64,000 nucleotides of DNA from Arthrobacter burdickii (GTDB taxonomy: Bacteria; Actinomycetota; Actinomycetes; Actinomycetales; Micrococcaceae), in NCBI RefSeq assembly GCF_030433645.1, contig NZ_JAROCG010000001.1:868001-932000 (forward strand), given 5' to 3'. Of the stretch, positions 16,884 through 25,760 are shown piece by piece (the first letter of the stretch is position 1; each line of letters begins with the position of its first letter). Below the pieces are notes generated by a model. The model was not told the DNA's origin and did not search any database. It worked only from the letters and a program-made list of their open reading frames with translations. The position numbers and the translations under genes were made by a program.

Positions 16884-17842
16884 GACCGGCCGCTTTCGGC
16901 CGGGATCTCGTCCCTGCAGGAGATGAGCTGGGTGCCGAGGCCGGTGATGGTGCCCTCCATGACGTCCCCGTCGCGCAGCAGCCTGCCCCAGTGGGCGCCG
17001 TTGCCGGCCGGGCTGCCCGTGAGGACGAGGTCGCCGGCGCGCAGTGGCATGGTCTGTGAGGCCTCGCTGATGAGCTTGGCGACGCCGAAGATCATGTCCT
17101 GCGTGGATTCGTCCTGCATGACCTGGCCGTTGAGCTTCAGCGTCACCTGCACGTCCTGCGGATCGCCGAAGAACTTGGCCGGAACGAGCAACGGGCCGGT
17201 GGGCAGGAAGCCCGGGGCGTTCTTGGCCCGGTACCAGTCGGATCCGATGGCGGGCATGTCCTTGCGGAAGACGTACTCCCGGGTGGTGATGTCGTTGACC
17301 ATGGTGTACCCGAACACGTAGTCCAGGGCCTCTTCCGGGGTCACCCGGAAGGCTTCCCGGCCGATGACGGCCGCCAGCTCGAGTTCCCAGTCATGGGACT
17401 TCGAGTAGGCCGGCAGGGTGAGGTCGTCGGTGGCGGAGGCGATCGCCGTCGGCAGGCCGATGAAGAAGTAGGGTGTGCCCTGCCCGGCGCGGCTGTCCAT
17501 CATCTCCGCGGTCCTGGCGCGCACCTCCGCCTCGTCCTCGCCGGGCTCGCGGTGGGCGGCGGCGAGGTCGATCACGTGCTTGCGGTAGTTCGCGCCGGTC
17601 TGAAGCACCTGGGCGGGTTCCACCGGTGCCAGGACCTCGACGTCGGCGAGCGTCAGGCTCGTGCCGTTCCCGGCAGAAGCGGCAAGGGCGTCCAGCTGGC
17701 TCTCGAGGGTGTCCCAGTGCTGGATGAGGGACGTGATGTCCTCGTCCAACGGCAGGACCTGCTCGCCGACCAGGAGGCCGGCGCGGGCCTTGTTGCCGCC
17801 GGGCTCCTGGAAGCGGATCAGTGCATACGTCTGCTCTGCCAT
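16880..17842 (-). CDS. Fumarylacetoacetate hydrolase-family protein (copy 2)
   Basis: A 320-residue FAH-superfamily protein with the catalytic pattern SHDWELELAAVIGREAFRV, DYVFGYTMVNDITTREYVF, GPLLVPAKF and DLVLTGSPAGNG. The upstream VLQTGANYRKHVIDLAA segment is typical of hydroxyhepta-dienedioate isomerase and acylpyruvase subgroups. The start is the ATG at 17842, 5 nt after the dioxygenase stop; the open frame that continues to 18736 is a shadow of that gene. It is only distantly similar to copy 1, so the two probably act on different intermediates. Confidence 0.87.
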   Translation of the reverse strand: MAEQTYALIRFQEPGGNKARAGLLVGEQVLPLDEDITSLIQHWDTLESQLDALAASAGNGTSLTLADVEVLAPVEPAQVLQTGANYRKHVIDLAAAHREPGEDEAEVRARTAEMMDSRAGQGTPYFFIGLPTAIASATDDLTLPAYSKSHDWELELAAVIGREAFRVTPEEALDYVFGYTMVNDITTREYVFRKDMPAIGSDWYRAKNAPGFLPTGPLLVPAKFFGDPQDVQVTLKLNGQVMQDESTQDMIFGVAKLISEASQTMPLRAGDLVLTGSPAGNGAHWGRLLRDGDVMEGTITGLGTQLISCRDEIPAESGRS

Positions 17843-17847
17843 GGTTC

Positions 17848-18867
17848 CTAGCCCCGTCCGTGCTGTGCGTAGGGGTTCAGGAGGGCTTCCTTCATCTCCG
17901 GGGAGGCGCCTTCTTCGGTGGCGGTGAACCCGTCCGCGGGCGGGAAGGACTCGGTCATGGAGTGCGGCATGGCACCGTTCCTGTAGAAGTTGTTGGAGCC
18001 CTGGGATGGCTTCCAGGTGTTGGCTTCCCAGTCCGGAACGTAGTTGCGGTAGCCGCCGGAATTCAGTTCCACGCGCAGGCCGGAGGGCTCGCGGAAGTAC
18101 AGGAAGTTCTGCTCTCCCACACCGTGGATGGAGGGCCCGTATTCCATCGGGGTGCCGTTCTCCATCATCACGTCCGCGGTGCGCAGGAGGTCCTCCGTGG
18201 TGTCCACCCAGAACGCGATGTGGTTCACCCGACCGGGGCGGCCGGAGGTGTCCAGGACCACGCCCAGGTCGTGGGACTTCTCGTTGGTCGTGAGCACGGA
18301 GAACACCGTGATGGGTGCCTCGTCCAGGTCGACGAAGGCCATGACGCGGAAGCCCAGCGCCTTGTTGTGCCAGTCGGCGAATCCCCGCACGTCCGAGCTC
18401 GCCACGGTGACGTGGTCGAGGAAGCGGGGGGCGGCGGCATGGCTGGAGCGGCGCTCGGGGCGGTCGGGGTAGGTGGAGGCGAACTCCGGCTCGGCGACGA
18501 ACCTTTCGACCTCGTAGAACAGGCGCATGGAGTGGCCGTAGGGGCCCGTGAATTCGTAGGCCTTGCCGAAGCCGTGACCGCCGGCGGTCCAGGTGCCCTG
18601 GACGCCGGTGGCTTCCACGCGCTGGGCCGCTGCCTCCAGGGCGGCGGCGCTGTCGGTCCGCCAGGCCATCCTGCCCAGGGACGCCTCCGGGCCTTCGGTG
18701 ATGATCAGGCTGTACCGGTAGTAGTCGCCCCAGCAACGAAGGTAGACGTCGCCGTCGACGCGGTCGATGATGCGCATCCCGAATTTCTCCTCATAGAACC
18801 GAGCCGAGGCTTCGACGTCCGGGGAGGTGATCTCGAGATGGGCAAGATGGGAGAGAGGAGTTTCCAC
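17848..18867 (-). CDS. Extradiol ring-cleavage dioxygenase (catechol 2,3-dioxygenase type, VOC fold)
   Basis: A 339-residue two-domain vicinal-oxygen-chelate protein. The N-terminal domain starts HLAHLEITSPDVEASARFYE. The catalytic C-terminal domain carries the Fe(II) ligands expected for type I extradiol enzymes: His in FLDHVTVAS, His in GRVNHIAFWVD and Glu in GLRVELNSGGY; a conserved Tyr follows. The C-terminal VPDWEANTWKPSQGSNNFY resembles Rhodococcus- and Bacillus-type metapyrocatechases. It is the first catabolic gene, 95 nt behind the IclR gene. It opens the ring of a catechol made by the FAD hydroxylase. Confidence 0.88.
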   Translation of the reverse strand: METPLSHLAHLEITSPDVEASARFYEEKFGMRIIDRVDGDVYLRCWGDYYRYSLIITEGPEASLGRMAWRTDSAAALEAAAQRVEATGVQGTWTAGGHGFGKAYEFTGPYGHSMRLFYEVERFVAEPEFASTYPDRPERRSSHAAAPRFLDHVTVASSDVRGFADWHNKALGFRVMAFVDLDEAPITVFSVLTTNEKSHDLGVVLDTSGRPGRVNHIAFWVDTTEDLLRTADVMMENGTPMEYGPSIHGVGEQNFLYFREPSGLRVELNSGGYRNYVPDWEANTWKPSQGSNNFYRNGAMPHSMTESFPPADGFTATEEGASPEMKEALLNPYAQHGRG

Positions 18868-18955
18868 GCTGAATTCCTTCGGGGTACTGGCGGGCGGATC
18901 GTTGCACGTTCAGGACAACTGTGACGTACGGCATGTATCCGAGGAAGACGTAATT

Positions 18956-18967
18956 CTTGATATCAAG
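18956..18967. promoter_or_regulatory. 12-bp palindrome upstream of the dioxygenase operon
   Basis: CTTGATATCAAG is a perfect palindrome that overlaps the IclR stop codon and lies about 90 nt upstream of the dioxygenase ATG. GTATCC occurs on both sides (18935 and 18967). It is a candidate IclR operator or promoter element; this is inference from symmetry and place. Confidence 0.45.
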
Positions 18968-19754
18968 TATCCGTACGGGAAATACTTCCACCCGACGTCC
19001 AGGAGCCGGGCCGGCCCGCATCGGCCAGGGCGCGGGCGATACCGCGGGCCGCGGTCTGCAGGGCGGGCACCAGTGCCTGCACGCGCATCTCCCGCGGGGG
19101 AACCACGACGCCGAGCGACGCGACAGCGTGCTGCCGGCGGTCCAGCACGGGGACGGCAATGCCCCAGGTGTCCGGATCCACGACGCCCTCCAACTGGGCG
19201 AATCCCTGCCTGGCCGTCTCACTCAGGAGCGCCCGGACCGCATCGACGGTGGTTCCGTCGTCCGGAGCTCCGAAGTGCTCGAGGTACTGGGCCTGCAGCA
19301 GTCTGTCCTGATACGCCATGAGCGCGATCCCGGCGGACGAGACGTGGACAGGCATCCTGCCGGCGACCTGTGCCCGGTTGTTGACCGACCCGCGCCGCGA
19401 CAGCCGCTCCACGAAGAGAACGTCCTCCCCGTCCAGCACGGCCAGATTGACGTTCTGGTGAAGGACCTGCTGGATGTCTTCCATGAACGGCAGGGCCGCC
19501 TGGCGTAGCGCGAGCGCGGGGGAGGCCCTGTTCGCCAGCTCCCACAGCCGCAGTCCCGGCTGCACCATTCCGTCGGGCCCGGTCTCCAGGAAGTTGTGTC
19601 CCGCGAGCTGCCGCACCAGCCGATGGGTCGTGGTGAGCGGCAGGCCCGCGCGGCCGGCCAGTTCGGACAGCTGCAACGCCCTGCCCTCCGGGAAAGCGGA
19701 GATCAGCCGGACGACCCGATCCACGACGGAATCACCCGAATCAGAGTTCGCCAC
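18963..19754 (-). CDS. IclR-family transcriptional regulator
   Basis: A 263-residue IclR regulator. Winged helix at the N-terminus (LQLSELAGRAGLPLTTTHRL), then the effector domain with NNRAQVAGRMPVHVSSAGIA, the LEGVVDPDTWGIAVPVLDRR strand and a final VQALVPALQTAARGIA helix. The start is taken as the GTG at 19754 with GGAAGG 9 nt upstream; the frame runs open for another 100 codons but that part has no IclR character. It reads in the same direction as the dioxygenase operon and probably senses its aromatic substrate. Confidence 0.88.
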   Translation of the reverse strand: MANSDSGDSVVDRVVRLISAFPEGRALQLSELAGRAGLPLTTTHRLVRQLAGHNFLETGPDGMVQPGLRLWELANRASPALALRQAALPFMEDIQQVLHQNVNLAVLDGEDVLFVERLSRRGSVNNRAQVAGRMPVHVSSAGIALMAYQDRLLQAQYLEHFGAPDDGTTVDAVRALLSETARQGFAQLEGVVDPDTWGIAVPVLDRRQHAVASLGVVVPPREMRVQALVPALQTAARGIARALADAGRPGSWTSGGSISRTDT

Positions 19755-19932
19755 GCGGCACCGCCTTCCGCCCGAGAGAGCTTCGGAAAATCCAACTCCT
19801 GAGATTACGTGGTCTTCTCCCTGGGGTGCCGAGCCAGCCGCACATTCAATGGCGCTAAGGCCTGCAGGTCCCTCCAGAGCCGGCCCCCAATCATCGTTGG
19901 CCCGTCCCGGCAGCGGGTGGCAGAGTGGGGCG

Positions 19933-20397
19933 ATGAGTGAGCAACCCGGTCTGGTCCTGAACCTGGAGTGCACGGTACCGTCCCCGGTGGAGGAGACGTT
20001 CCGGCTGCTGACGGAACCGGACGCGCTCGCGACATGGTGGGGCCCGGACGGGTTCAGCATCCCTGCCGTGGACGTCCACCTGGTGGTCGGCGGTCGCTAC
20101 CGTTTCCGCATGGCCCCACCCGAGGGCGAGCCGTTTCACCTCTCAGGGGAGTTCCTGGAGATCGACCCGCCCTGGCGGTTGGTCTACACCTTCGCGTGGG
20201 AGGAACCGGCGCCGGACGACCGGGAGACCGTCGTCGACCTCTCCCTCGCCGGTGCCGGAACAGGGACCCGGGTGGTCCTCTCGCAGGGCCCCTTCCTGAC
20301 CGAGGAACGCCTGACTCTGCATCGGAACGGGTGGAGCGATTCGTTCGAGAAGCTGGCTTTGGTCGCCACCGGCGCCGGTGGCGCCGGCAGCCAATGA
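19933..20397 (+). CDS. SRPBCC/AHSA1-domain protein
   Basis: A 154-residue START-like protein of the Activator-of-Hsp90 (AHSA1) group: VEETFRLLTEPDALATWWGP at the N-terminus, GRYRFRMAPPEGEPFHLSG in the middle and the long C-terminal helix with GWSDSFEKLALV. The ATG at 19933 follows GAGTGGGG. These proteins form a hydrophobic ligand pocket; many bacterial ones lie next to ArsR regulators, which is not the case here. Role unknown. Confidence 0.85.
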   Translation: MSEQPGLVLNLECTVPSPVEETFRLLTEPDALATWWGPDGFSIPAVDVHLVVGGRYRFRMAPPEGEPFHLSGEFLEIDPPWRLVYTFAWEEPAPDDRETVVDLSLAGAGTGTRVVLSQGPFLTEERLTLHRNGWSDSFEKLALVATGAGGAGSQ

Positions 20398-20494
20398 CCT
20401 GGTGCGGGCCGGCACGCCGATACGTGGGGAGCGCGTCATCCAGCCCAAGGGCCTGGGTCCGTTCATTGCAGCGCCGTGGGTGGCATGCCTGGTG

Positions 20495-21280
20495 TCACCG
20501 CTTCTTGGCCGCGGCGACCAGCATCGTAAGGGCAGCACCGGCTGCTGTTGCAACGGCGGACCGGGATCGTTGGCGTTGCCCGATCATTACCCCGGTGAAC
20601 GCCCAAAGGAGGGTGCCGGCGTAGAACCGGGAGGAGACGCTTGCCCGTTCCGGTGCCGAGACGGCCCTGGTGCCGACCGCGCCGAGCGCCGTGAGGAGGG
20701 CCGCTCCCGCTGTAGCGGCTTTCGGTCCAGCAGGAACGATGTCCTTCGCGACGAGCATGGCGGCCAGATTCACTCCGCATGCTGCCTGCCCCCATGCTGC
20801 GAGCATTCCTGCCGCCGGGGCGACCGCCGCCACCTCGCCGGCGCTCAACTCGTCCCTTCGCTCGGCTTGGGCGATGCGGTGCCGTCCCGTCTCTGCCAGG
20901 ACGGCGATCATGACCAGTGCACCCTGGGCGCTCCAGGGCCGGCCCGACTTCGCCAGCGGCGCCCAGATACCGGTAGCGGCGAATGCCCCGGCAAGAGGCC
21001 AGCCCGCCGCACGCCAGGCGTCCCGGGTGCGGGCGGAACCGCGCGCCTGATGGACCGCGTAGGCGATGGATGAGGCGAAGATGGGAAACCAGACTGTGAA
21101 GGCGTAAGCGGCCGGCTGGATCACGTTGGGTGGCGCGTCTTCACCTCGGAACCGTGGACCGTAGAACGTGGGCAGGAGCACTTGGGCGGCGGCCGCTGCG
21201 CAGGTGAGCACCTGACGGGAGGAATCTCCCGAGGCCACTGCCCATACACGGCTAGGGATGACGGGAACGAGGTCGGTCAT
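20495..21280 (-). CDS. Polytopic membrane protein, distantly TspO/MBR-like
   Basis: A 261-residue protein with about six to seven hydrophobic segments. The ATG at 21280 has a perfect AAGGAG 8 nt upstream. The segment NVIQPAAYAFTVWFPIFASS followed by AYAVHQAR recalls the first helices of tryptophan-rich sensory (TspO/MBR-like) proteins, but the tryptophan content is low and I regard the assignment as weak. No partner gene is adjacent. Confidence 0.7.
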   Translation of the reverse strand: MTDLVPVIPSRVWAVASGDSSRQVLTCAAAAAQVLLPTFYGPRFRGEDAPPNVIQPAAYAFTVWFPIFASSIAYAVHQARGSARTRDAWRAAGWPLAGAFAATGIWAPLAKSGRPWSAQGALVMIAVLAETGRHRIAQAERRDELSAGEVAAVAPAAGMLAAWGQAACGVNLAAMLVAKDIVPAGPKAATAGAALLTALGAVGTRAVSAPERASVSSRFYAGTLLWAFTGVMIGQRQRSRSAVATAAGAALTMLVAAAKKR

Positions 21281-21617
21281 GTGAACTCCTTGGAGGGTGG
21301 AAGCGGATCCGGCCGTGGAGCCTGCCGCATGGGATGGAGCGGCAGCGGGCCTGCCCAGTACCGCCGTAAGCGATGCGAAGGCGTCGCGGAGGCGCCGATT
21401 CGGCTATCTCTACCGCAGAACATGAAATTTGGGTAGAGCACGCGTCGCGGTGTTGGACGACTTCCTACAGGCGGTGTTGGTAGACGTCGGGGGTGGCGTC
21501 GTCGTCGGTGTTGTGAGACATCGCGTGCTGCTCAGCTCGCTTACCGGGGCCCCTGGCCGCGATCGGTAACTGCTCCGCGTAGGCTCGGCGGATGGAGGCA
21601 GTTGAAAGGGCGTTGTC
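21281..21617. other. Intergenic region, 337 nt
   Basis: Spacer between divergent genes. It must hold both promoters, but I see no convincing -35/-10 pair. A minus-strand frame ending at 21465 could encode a short peptide (about 45 residues before it runs under the monooxygenase gene) with no recognisable family. Confidence 0.5.
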
Positions 21618-22799
21618 ATGACGGTCGAGCACCACGCGGTAGTCGTTGGCGGGGGCATTGCCGGTCTGGCTGCGGCTGCTTCTCTCGTGCACGATGGCTG
21701 GAAGGTGACTGTGCTCGAGCGGGCGCGAGCCTTCACGGAGGTCGGTGCGGGGCTGACCATCACTCCGAATGGGATGTCGGCTCTGGCTTCTCTTGGCGTT
21801 GACGCTGCTGTCCGCGATGCGGGTTACCGGGTACGCATGGCCGGTACCACCGATGAACACGGCTCATGGTTGTTGCGCGTTCCTCTCGCCAGTACATCCA
21901 GCTCGAGCCAGGAGGTCTACGGGATCCACCGACGGGACCTCCATGGCGTGCTGCTCGCTGCTGCTCAAGGGGCCGTGCTGATGAGTGGTACCCGGGTCGT
22001 CAGCGTCACTCCGGGTACACCGGGCGGGGCCAGGGTGCGAGTGGACTGTGTGGGGGCGAAGGGCACCGTGTCCTATGACGCGGACCTTGTCATCGGGGCC
22101 GACGGTCTTCGCAGCACTGTCAGGGGCCTCGTTGCTCCCGGAGCAGCGCCTCGGTTCAGCGGCAAATCGTCGTGGCGTGGAATCGTGCCCGACTCGGCGC
22201 TTGTGACGGAGGATTTCATCGTCAGGTGGGGCCCGGGAACAGAGTTCGGGGCCGTGCGTATCGGAGCTGCCCAGGTGTACTGGTACGGGTACACCTCCTC
22301 GAAGGAAGGCCATCGTTGGCCCGATGAGAAGGCCGCCGCCATGCACCATTTCAAGGGATGGGCGGACCCCGTACGACTTCTCATCGATCTCACCCCACGC
22401 GATCAGGTCATCCGTCACGACGTCTACGACCTGGCCCCTGACCTCAACACCTATGTCTTCGGACGGGTCGTGCTCATCGGTGACGCAGCACACGCGATGA
22501 TCCCCACCATGGGACAAGGAGCGAATTCCTCGCTGGAGGACGGCGCATGCGTGGGGCTTCTGATCGGTCGGCCCGCCAATGAGGGCGTGTCCCTGCAGTC
22601 CGCATTGGGCACGTTTGACGCATCCCGCCGCCCTCGCACCCAGAAGATAGCCCGCCAATCCCGAAGTGCTGGGCAAGTCGGAGCTGGGCTTGAAAGCAGG
22701 ATCAGTATCACTGTTCGCAACACCGCGATGAGAGTGGTGCCCGCCGGACCAGCAATGAAAGCAGGAGCATCGATCCTCAGGTGGAAAGCCACTACCTGA
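21618..22799 (+). CDS. FAD-dependent monooxygenase
   Basis: A 393-residue group A flavin monooxygenase. AVVVGGGIAGLAAAASLV is the dinucleotide-binding motif, TVLERARAFTEVGAGLTI the adenosine-contact strand, VIGADGLRSTVRG the DG motif and VVLIGDAAHAMIPTMGQGAN the GD motif. It resembles 6-hydroxynicotinate- and salicylate-hydroxylase-like enzymes, but substrate cannot be read. It is monocistronic; base composition around 21400-23350 is less GC-rich than flanking genes, hinting at later acquisition. Confidence 0.88.
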   Translation: MTVEHHAVVVGGGIAGLAAAASLVHDGWKVTVLERARAFTEVGAGLTITPNGMSALASLGVDAAVRDAGYRVRMAGTTDEHGSWLLRVPLASTSSSSQEVYGIHRRDLHGVLLAAAQGAVLMSGTRVVSVTPGTPGGARVRVDCVGAKGTVSYDADLVIGADGLRSTVRGLVAPGAAPRFSGKSSWRGIVPDSALVTEDFIVRWGPGTEFGAVRIGAAQVYWYGYTSSKEGHRWPDEKAAAMHHFKGWADPVRLLIDLTPRDQVIRHDVYDLAPDLNTYVFGRVVLIGDAAHAMIPTMGQGANSSLEDGACVGLLIGRPANEGVSLQSALGTFDASRRPRTQKIARQSRSAGQVGAGLESRISITVRNTAMRVVPAGPAMKAGASILRWKATT

Positions 22800-23077
22800 G
22801 CACGAACCGATTGCACCCCCATTTTCATCGGTGCCTCAGCTGTCGTGCACCTCAGCGGGCGCGGCGCGGTCGGACGGAGGTAGGTAAGCGGTGACGCCTT
22901 TGATCCGTCAAGGTTCTGCAAATGTGACGAGGCCGTTTACCGGGGCTGGAGGCGGAACTAGGTTGAGGGCACCGGGTCCGTCTGATCATCGTGTGAAACC
23001 GACGGGTGTCCCGGTTCCTGCTCCATCCAGTTCAGAAGCCCGTCAGCGGCGGGTTGTACAAGGAGGAACACAGCGCC

Positions 23078-23353
23078 ATGGCACAGAACCTGAATCAGCC
23101 CATCACCGATGACAGCATCAAGGTCCGGCAACTCAGCCATTACCAGTTCAGCTGGGTGGCGGGAGAGCCTGGCCAGCCTGGCTCGTGGACCCTGCAGTTG
23201 GTCCTTGATCAGGGTGCATGGGAGGAGGTCCTCACGATCGACGCCGATGATGCCGACAACCTTCAGGACCTGCTCTCCTCAGCCGAGACCGTGTACTACG
23301 ACGTGCAGCGCCGGACCCTGATGTTCGGCACCACAGAAGCCGGTCACCACTGA
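23078..23353 (+). CDS. Small hypothetical protein, 91 residues
   Basis: Begins MAQNLNQPITDDSIKV with an excellent AAGGAGGAA 11 nt upstream of the ATG, which supports translation. Two Trp-rich strands (YQFSWVAGEPGQPGSW) and an acidic middle (LTIDADDADNLQDLL) suggest a small beta-sheet protein. No family recognised. An in-frame ATG at 23006 is less likely because it lacks such a ribosome site. Confidence 0.75.
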   Translation: MAQNLNQPITDDSIKVRQLSHYQFSWVAGEPGQPGSWTLQLVLDQGAWEEVLTIDADDADNLQDLLSSAETVYYDVQRRTLMFGTTEAGHH

Positions 23354-23405
23354 CAGCGAACCTGTGCCGCTTTCAGGTCCGAAGGAGAGTGCATCATCGC
23401 CTGCA

Positions 23406-24638
23406 TCAGGTGAGGGAAATGACCTCGTAGGTATGGCCTGCCGCGCGCAGCCGCTCCACCAGGACGTCGCCGAGGGCGGTCGCCGGGGTCAGTGATCCTG
23501 CGGCGGGCGGCAGGCGGTCGCCGTCGAGGGCCAGAGAGAGCGCAGCCTCCCCGGCCATGACGGCGGTGGCGGCGTATCCGGGGTCGCCCGGGCCGGCTGC
23601 GACGGCCCGGTACCGCCGGCCGCTCTCCGAGGAAGCAGTCGCCTGGGAACGGAACCAGCCTGAGCGCCGCGCGGCCTCGCTCGGACCCGCACCGGGCGAC
23701 GGAAGGACACGGTCCAGTAGTTTCCTCGTCGGGGGTAGGGCCAGTGCGGCTCCGAACACCCGCAGGCCGAGCGCCGTCGCTCCGGCGCGGACGACGCCGA
23801 CGAGCCCCCGCCCCACACCCATCACCTCGCCGTACCGCAGGGACCGGCCGTAGGTCCACCCCTGCAGGGCATTGCTGCGACGCACGATCCGCGTGTTCAC
23901 CGACGCCATGATGAAGGGTGCGGTCCACAGGCCGTCCTCCGACCGGCCGACCCACCCCAGGTCCGACGGCTGCCGGGTCGAGGGCTCCGCCGTGCGGTCC
24001 GGACTGAGGGAGTAGGGATCACCCGCGAGCGATCGCAGCACAGGATCCGACCGCATGCCGTCGAGCTGCCCACGCATCGACTCGATGGTGCCGCCGCTGA
24101 AGCCACCCTTCGCCCTGGCGACGAGCTGCACCTCGGTCAGTCCGCCCGCGCCGTCGGCCACCGCGGCCTGGTGCAGGAGGAGCACCGCGAGGTCCGACGG
24201 GATGGAGTCGTAGCCGCACGCATGGACGATCCGTGCGCCGGTAGTCCTTGCCAACGCGTCGAAGCGGTCGATGGCTTCACGGACGAAGGACACCTCGCCC
24301 GTCAGGTCCCCATAGTGGGTGCCGGCGCGGGCACACGCCTCGACGACGGGCAGTCCGTACTTCGCGTAGGGACCCACCGTGGTGAAGAGCACCCGGGTTC
24401 TGGCGGCCAGCGCAGCGAGTGAGTCAGGGTGCTCCGAGTCGGCCTCGATGAGGGCCCAGTCCTGCGCGGCGGCGGGCAGCCTGGACCGTACGGCCTCGAG
24501 CTTCTCCCTCGACCTCCCCGCGAGCCCCACGCGCAGGCCCGGCGGAGCATGGTCCGCAAGATATCCGGCGATCAGTTCACCGACGAAGCCGGTCGCACCG
24601 AAGAGGACGAGGTCGTGATCGCGCGCGGGAGCCTCCAT
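23406..24638 (-). CDS. Saccharopine dehydrogenase/trans-acting enoyl reductase family protein
   Basis: A 410-residue protein. The N-terminal Rossmann domain DLVLFGATGFVGELIAGYLA, with LAGRSREKLEAV, and TTVGPYAKYGLPVVEACA and GTHYGDLTGEVSFVRE are hallmarks of the saccharopine-dehydrogenase-like trans-acting enoyl reductases related to mycobacterial Rv2449c and Rv2953. A later CGYDSIPSDLA is also conserved. In mycobacteria a relative reduces polyketide lipids; no lipid genes are nearby here, so function is open. Single gene. Confidence 0.87.
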   Translation of the reverse strand: MEAPARDHDLVLFGATGFVGELIAGYLADHAPPGLRVGLAGRSREKLEAVRSRLPAAAQDWALIEADSEHPDSLAALAARTRVLFTTVGPYAKYGLPVVEACARAGTHYGDLTGEVSFVREAIDRFDALARTTGARIVHACGYDSIPSDLAVLLLHQAAVADGAGGLTEVQLVARAKGGFSGGTIESMRGQLDGMRSDPVLRSLAGDPYSLSPDRTAEPSTRQPSDLGWVGRSEDGLWTAPFIMASVNTRIVRRSNALQGWTYGRSLRYGEVMGVGRGLVGVVRAGATALGLRVFGAALALPPTRKLLDRVLPSPGAGPSEAARRSGWFRSQATASSESGRRYRAVAAGPGDPGYAATAVMAGEAALSLALDGDRLPPAAGSLTPATALGDVLVERLRAAGHTYEVISLT

Positions 24639-24800
24639 GCCAGCAGTCTTCCACGGCAGCGGCAGGAACGACGCCGAGAAGTGCCTACCTCTGCCGTGGC
24701 TGAAGCGCCCCGTGACCCTGAAACCAGATCGCAGATCATCACTGGATCGCGAGGGCCGATTGGTGTATTCATCCTGCGGTGAGTAAGGTCGTCTTTGCGC

Positions 24801-24874
24801 CGCGGGGTGGAGCAGTTCGGTAGCTCGCTGGGCTCATAACCCAGAGGTCACAGGTTCAAATCCTGTCCCCGCAA
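24801..24874 (+). tRNA. Initiator tRNA-fMet (CAU)
   Basis: A 74-nt cloverleaf. The acceptor stem is CGCGGGG with CCCCGCA, leaving the C1-A72 mismatch of bacterial initiator tRNAs. The anticodon stem-loop is CTGGG-CTCATAA-CCCAG with three G-C pairs next to the loop, another initiator trait. The T arm is ACAGG-TTCAAAT-CCTGT. CCA is not encoded. Confidence 0.96.
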
Positions 24875-24878
24875 CGAA

Positions 24879-24914
24879 GAAGCACCTACTAACGATCCTG
24901 TTGGTAGGTGCTTC
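24879..24914 (+). terminator. Terminator hairpin after tRNA-fMet
   Basis: GAAGCACCTACTAAC (24879-24893) pairs with GTTGGTAGGTGCTTC (24900-24914), a 15-bp stem with one G-U pair, 4 nt after the tRNA. The U tract is weak (AGCTTA). Confidence 0.8.
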
Positions 24915-25077
24915 AGCTTAACCACGTCGGGTCCGAGACGACACGCGATCAGCGCCGTGATGCCACCTTGCCGTTCAGTTCAGCCCAACGGGTTGGTGCT
25001 TGCCTGCCCGTGGTCACCGGCCCACACTGGCAGAGGTGGCCGGTAAGCAGCCCTTGAACAGAGTGCGAGGAGCCGCA

Positions 25078-25503
25078 ATGCCAGACGGTTCAGGCTTGCG
25101 AGGAGTATATGAAGGGATCATCTCTGCGGTCGGCGCTGATGATGCCGTCGCTCTGGAGGGTTTGATCGCTGCTGATGTGATCGACCACATGCCCGTGCCC
25201 GGTCAGCCTGGAGGGCGGGAGGGCTTCATTTTCTGGATGCACAGTATGCATGCTGCCTTTCCCGATATGACGGGAGCCATCTCTGACGCAGTGGTTGAAG
25301 GCGACAAGATCGCCGGTCGGGTGCTGTGGACCGGAACGCACGAAGGGGAGTTCCTCGGTCTGCCCGCTACCGGCAGACCGGTAGCCATTACCGCCATGCA
25401 CCTTGTTCGGTTCAGGGGCGGGGTGGCGGTCGAATGGTGGGGCGCCGCAGACCTTCTCGGAGCTGCAATGAGTTTGAATGCCCGCCTGGAGCCTCCTCTC
25501 TAG
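25078..25503 (+). CDS. SnoaL-like ester cyclase/NTF2-fold protein
   Basis: A 141-residue protein with the SnoaL pattern: an N-terminal helix (GVYEGIISAVGADDA), VIDHMPVPGQPGGREGFIFW, FPDMTGAISDAVVEGDKI, a GTHEGEFLGLPATGRPV strand and a final VEWWGAADLLG. NTF2-fold members catalyse aldol cyclisation, hydration or have no known activity. The ATG at 25078 follows GCGAGGAG. No pathway genes are adjacent. Confidence 0.85.
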   Translation: MPDGSGLRGVYEGIISAVGADDAVALEGLIAADVIDHMPVPGQPGGREGFIFWMHSMHAAFPDMTGAISDAVVEGDKIAGRVLWTGTHEGEFLGLPATGRPVAITAMHLVRFRGGVAVEWWGAADLLGAAMSLNARLEPPL

Positions 25504-25760
25504 CGAAACACTGTGCTCTATCCGTATCCTCGCGGTGTCGAGCGCGATGAGGGCAGGCAAGCGCCGCCTTCGTACTCGACCCGCGGTCACCTCGAAGAGG
25601 AAGGCCAGCCAGAACCGGGATCACCGGATGACGCGGGATCGTCACATGTCGCCCGGGATGCAGTATGTGACGAAACCGGCGTCCCGGAACGTCATGCGGC
25701 GCCTTGTCGTCGCACGTTCTGCACCCAGGGCCGGGGTGCTGCTTACAGTGATCCCACCAA
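25504..25760. other. Intergenic region before the SAM riboswitch
   Basis: 257 nt with no supported gene. It probably contains the metF promoter; a TACAGT at 25744-25749 is a possible -10 but no well-spaced -35 partner is seen. Small frames here show no recognisable protein. Confidence 0.5.

Noticed and set aside
17843..18736. Long N-terminal extension of the second FAH protein
   Set aside because: That part of the frame is a shadow of the dioxygenase gene; the FAH family starts at the ATG at 17842.
14664..18867. Tryptophan-kynurenine pathway via 3-hydroxyanthranilate
   Set aside because: FAD hydroxylase, cyclase and ACMSD-like genes tempt this call, but the ring-cleaving enzyme is a VOC extradiol, not a cupin 3-hydroxyanthranilate dioxygenase, and kynureninase is absent.
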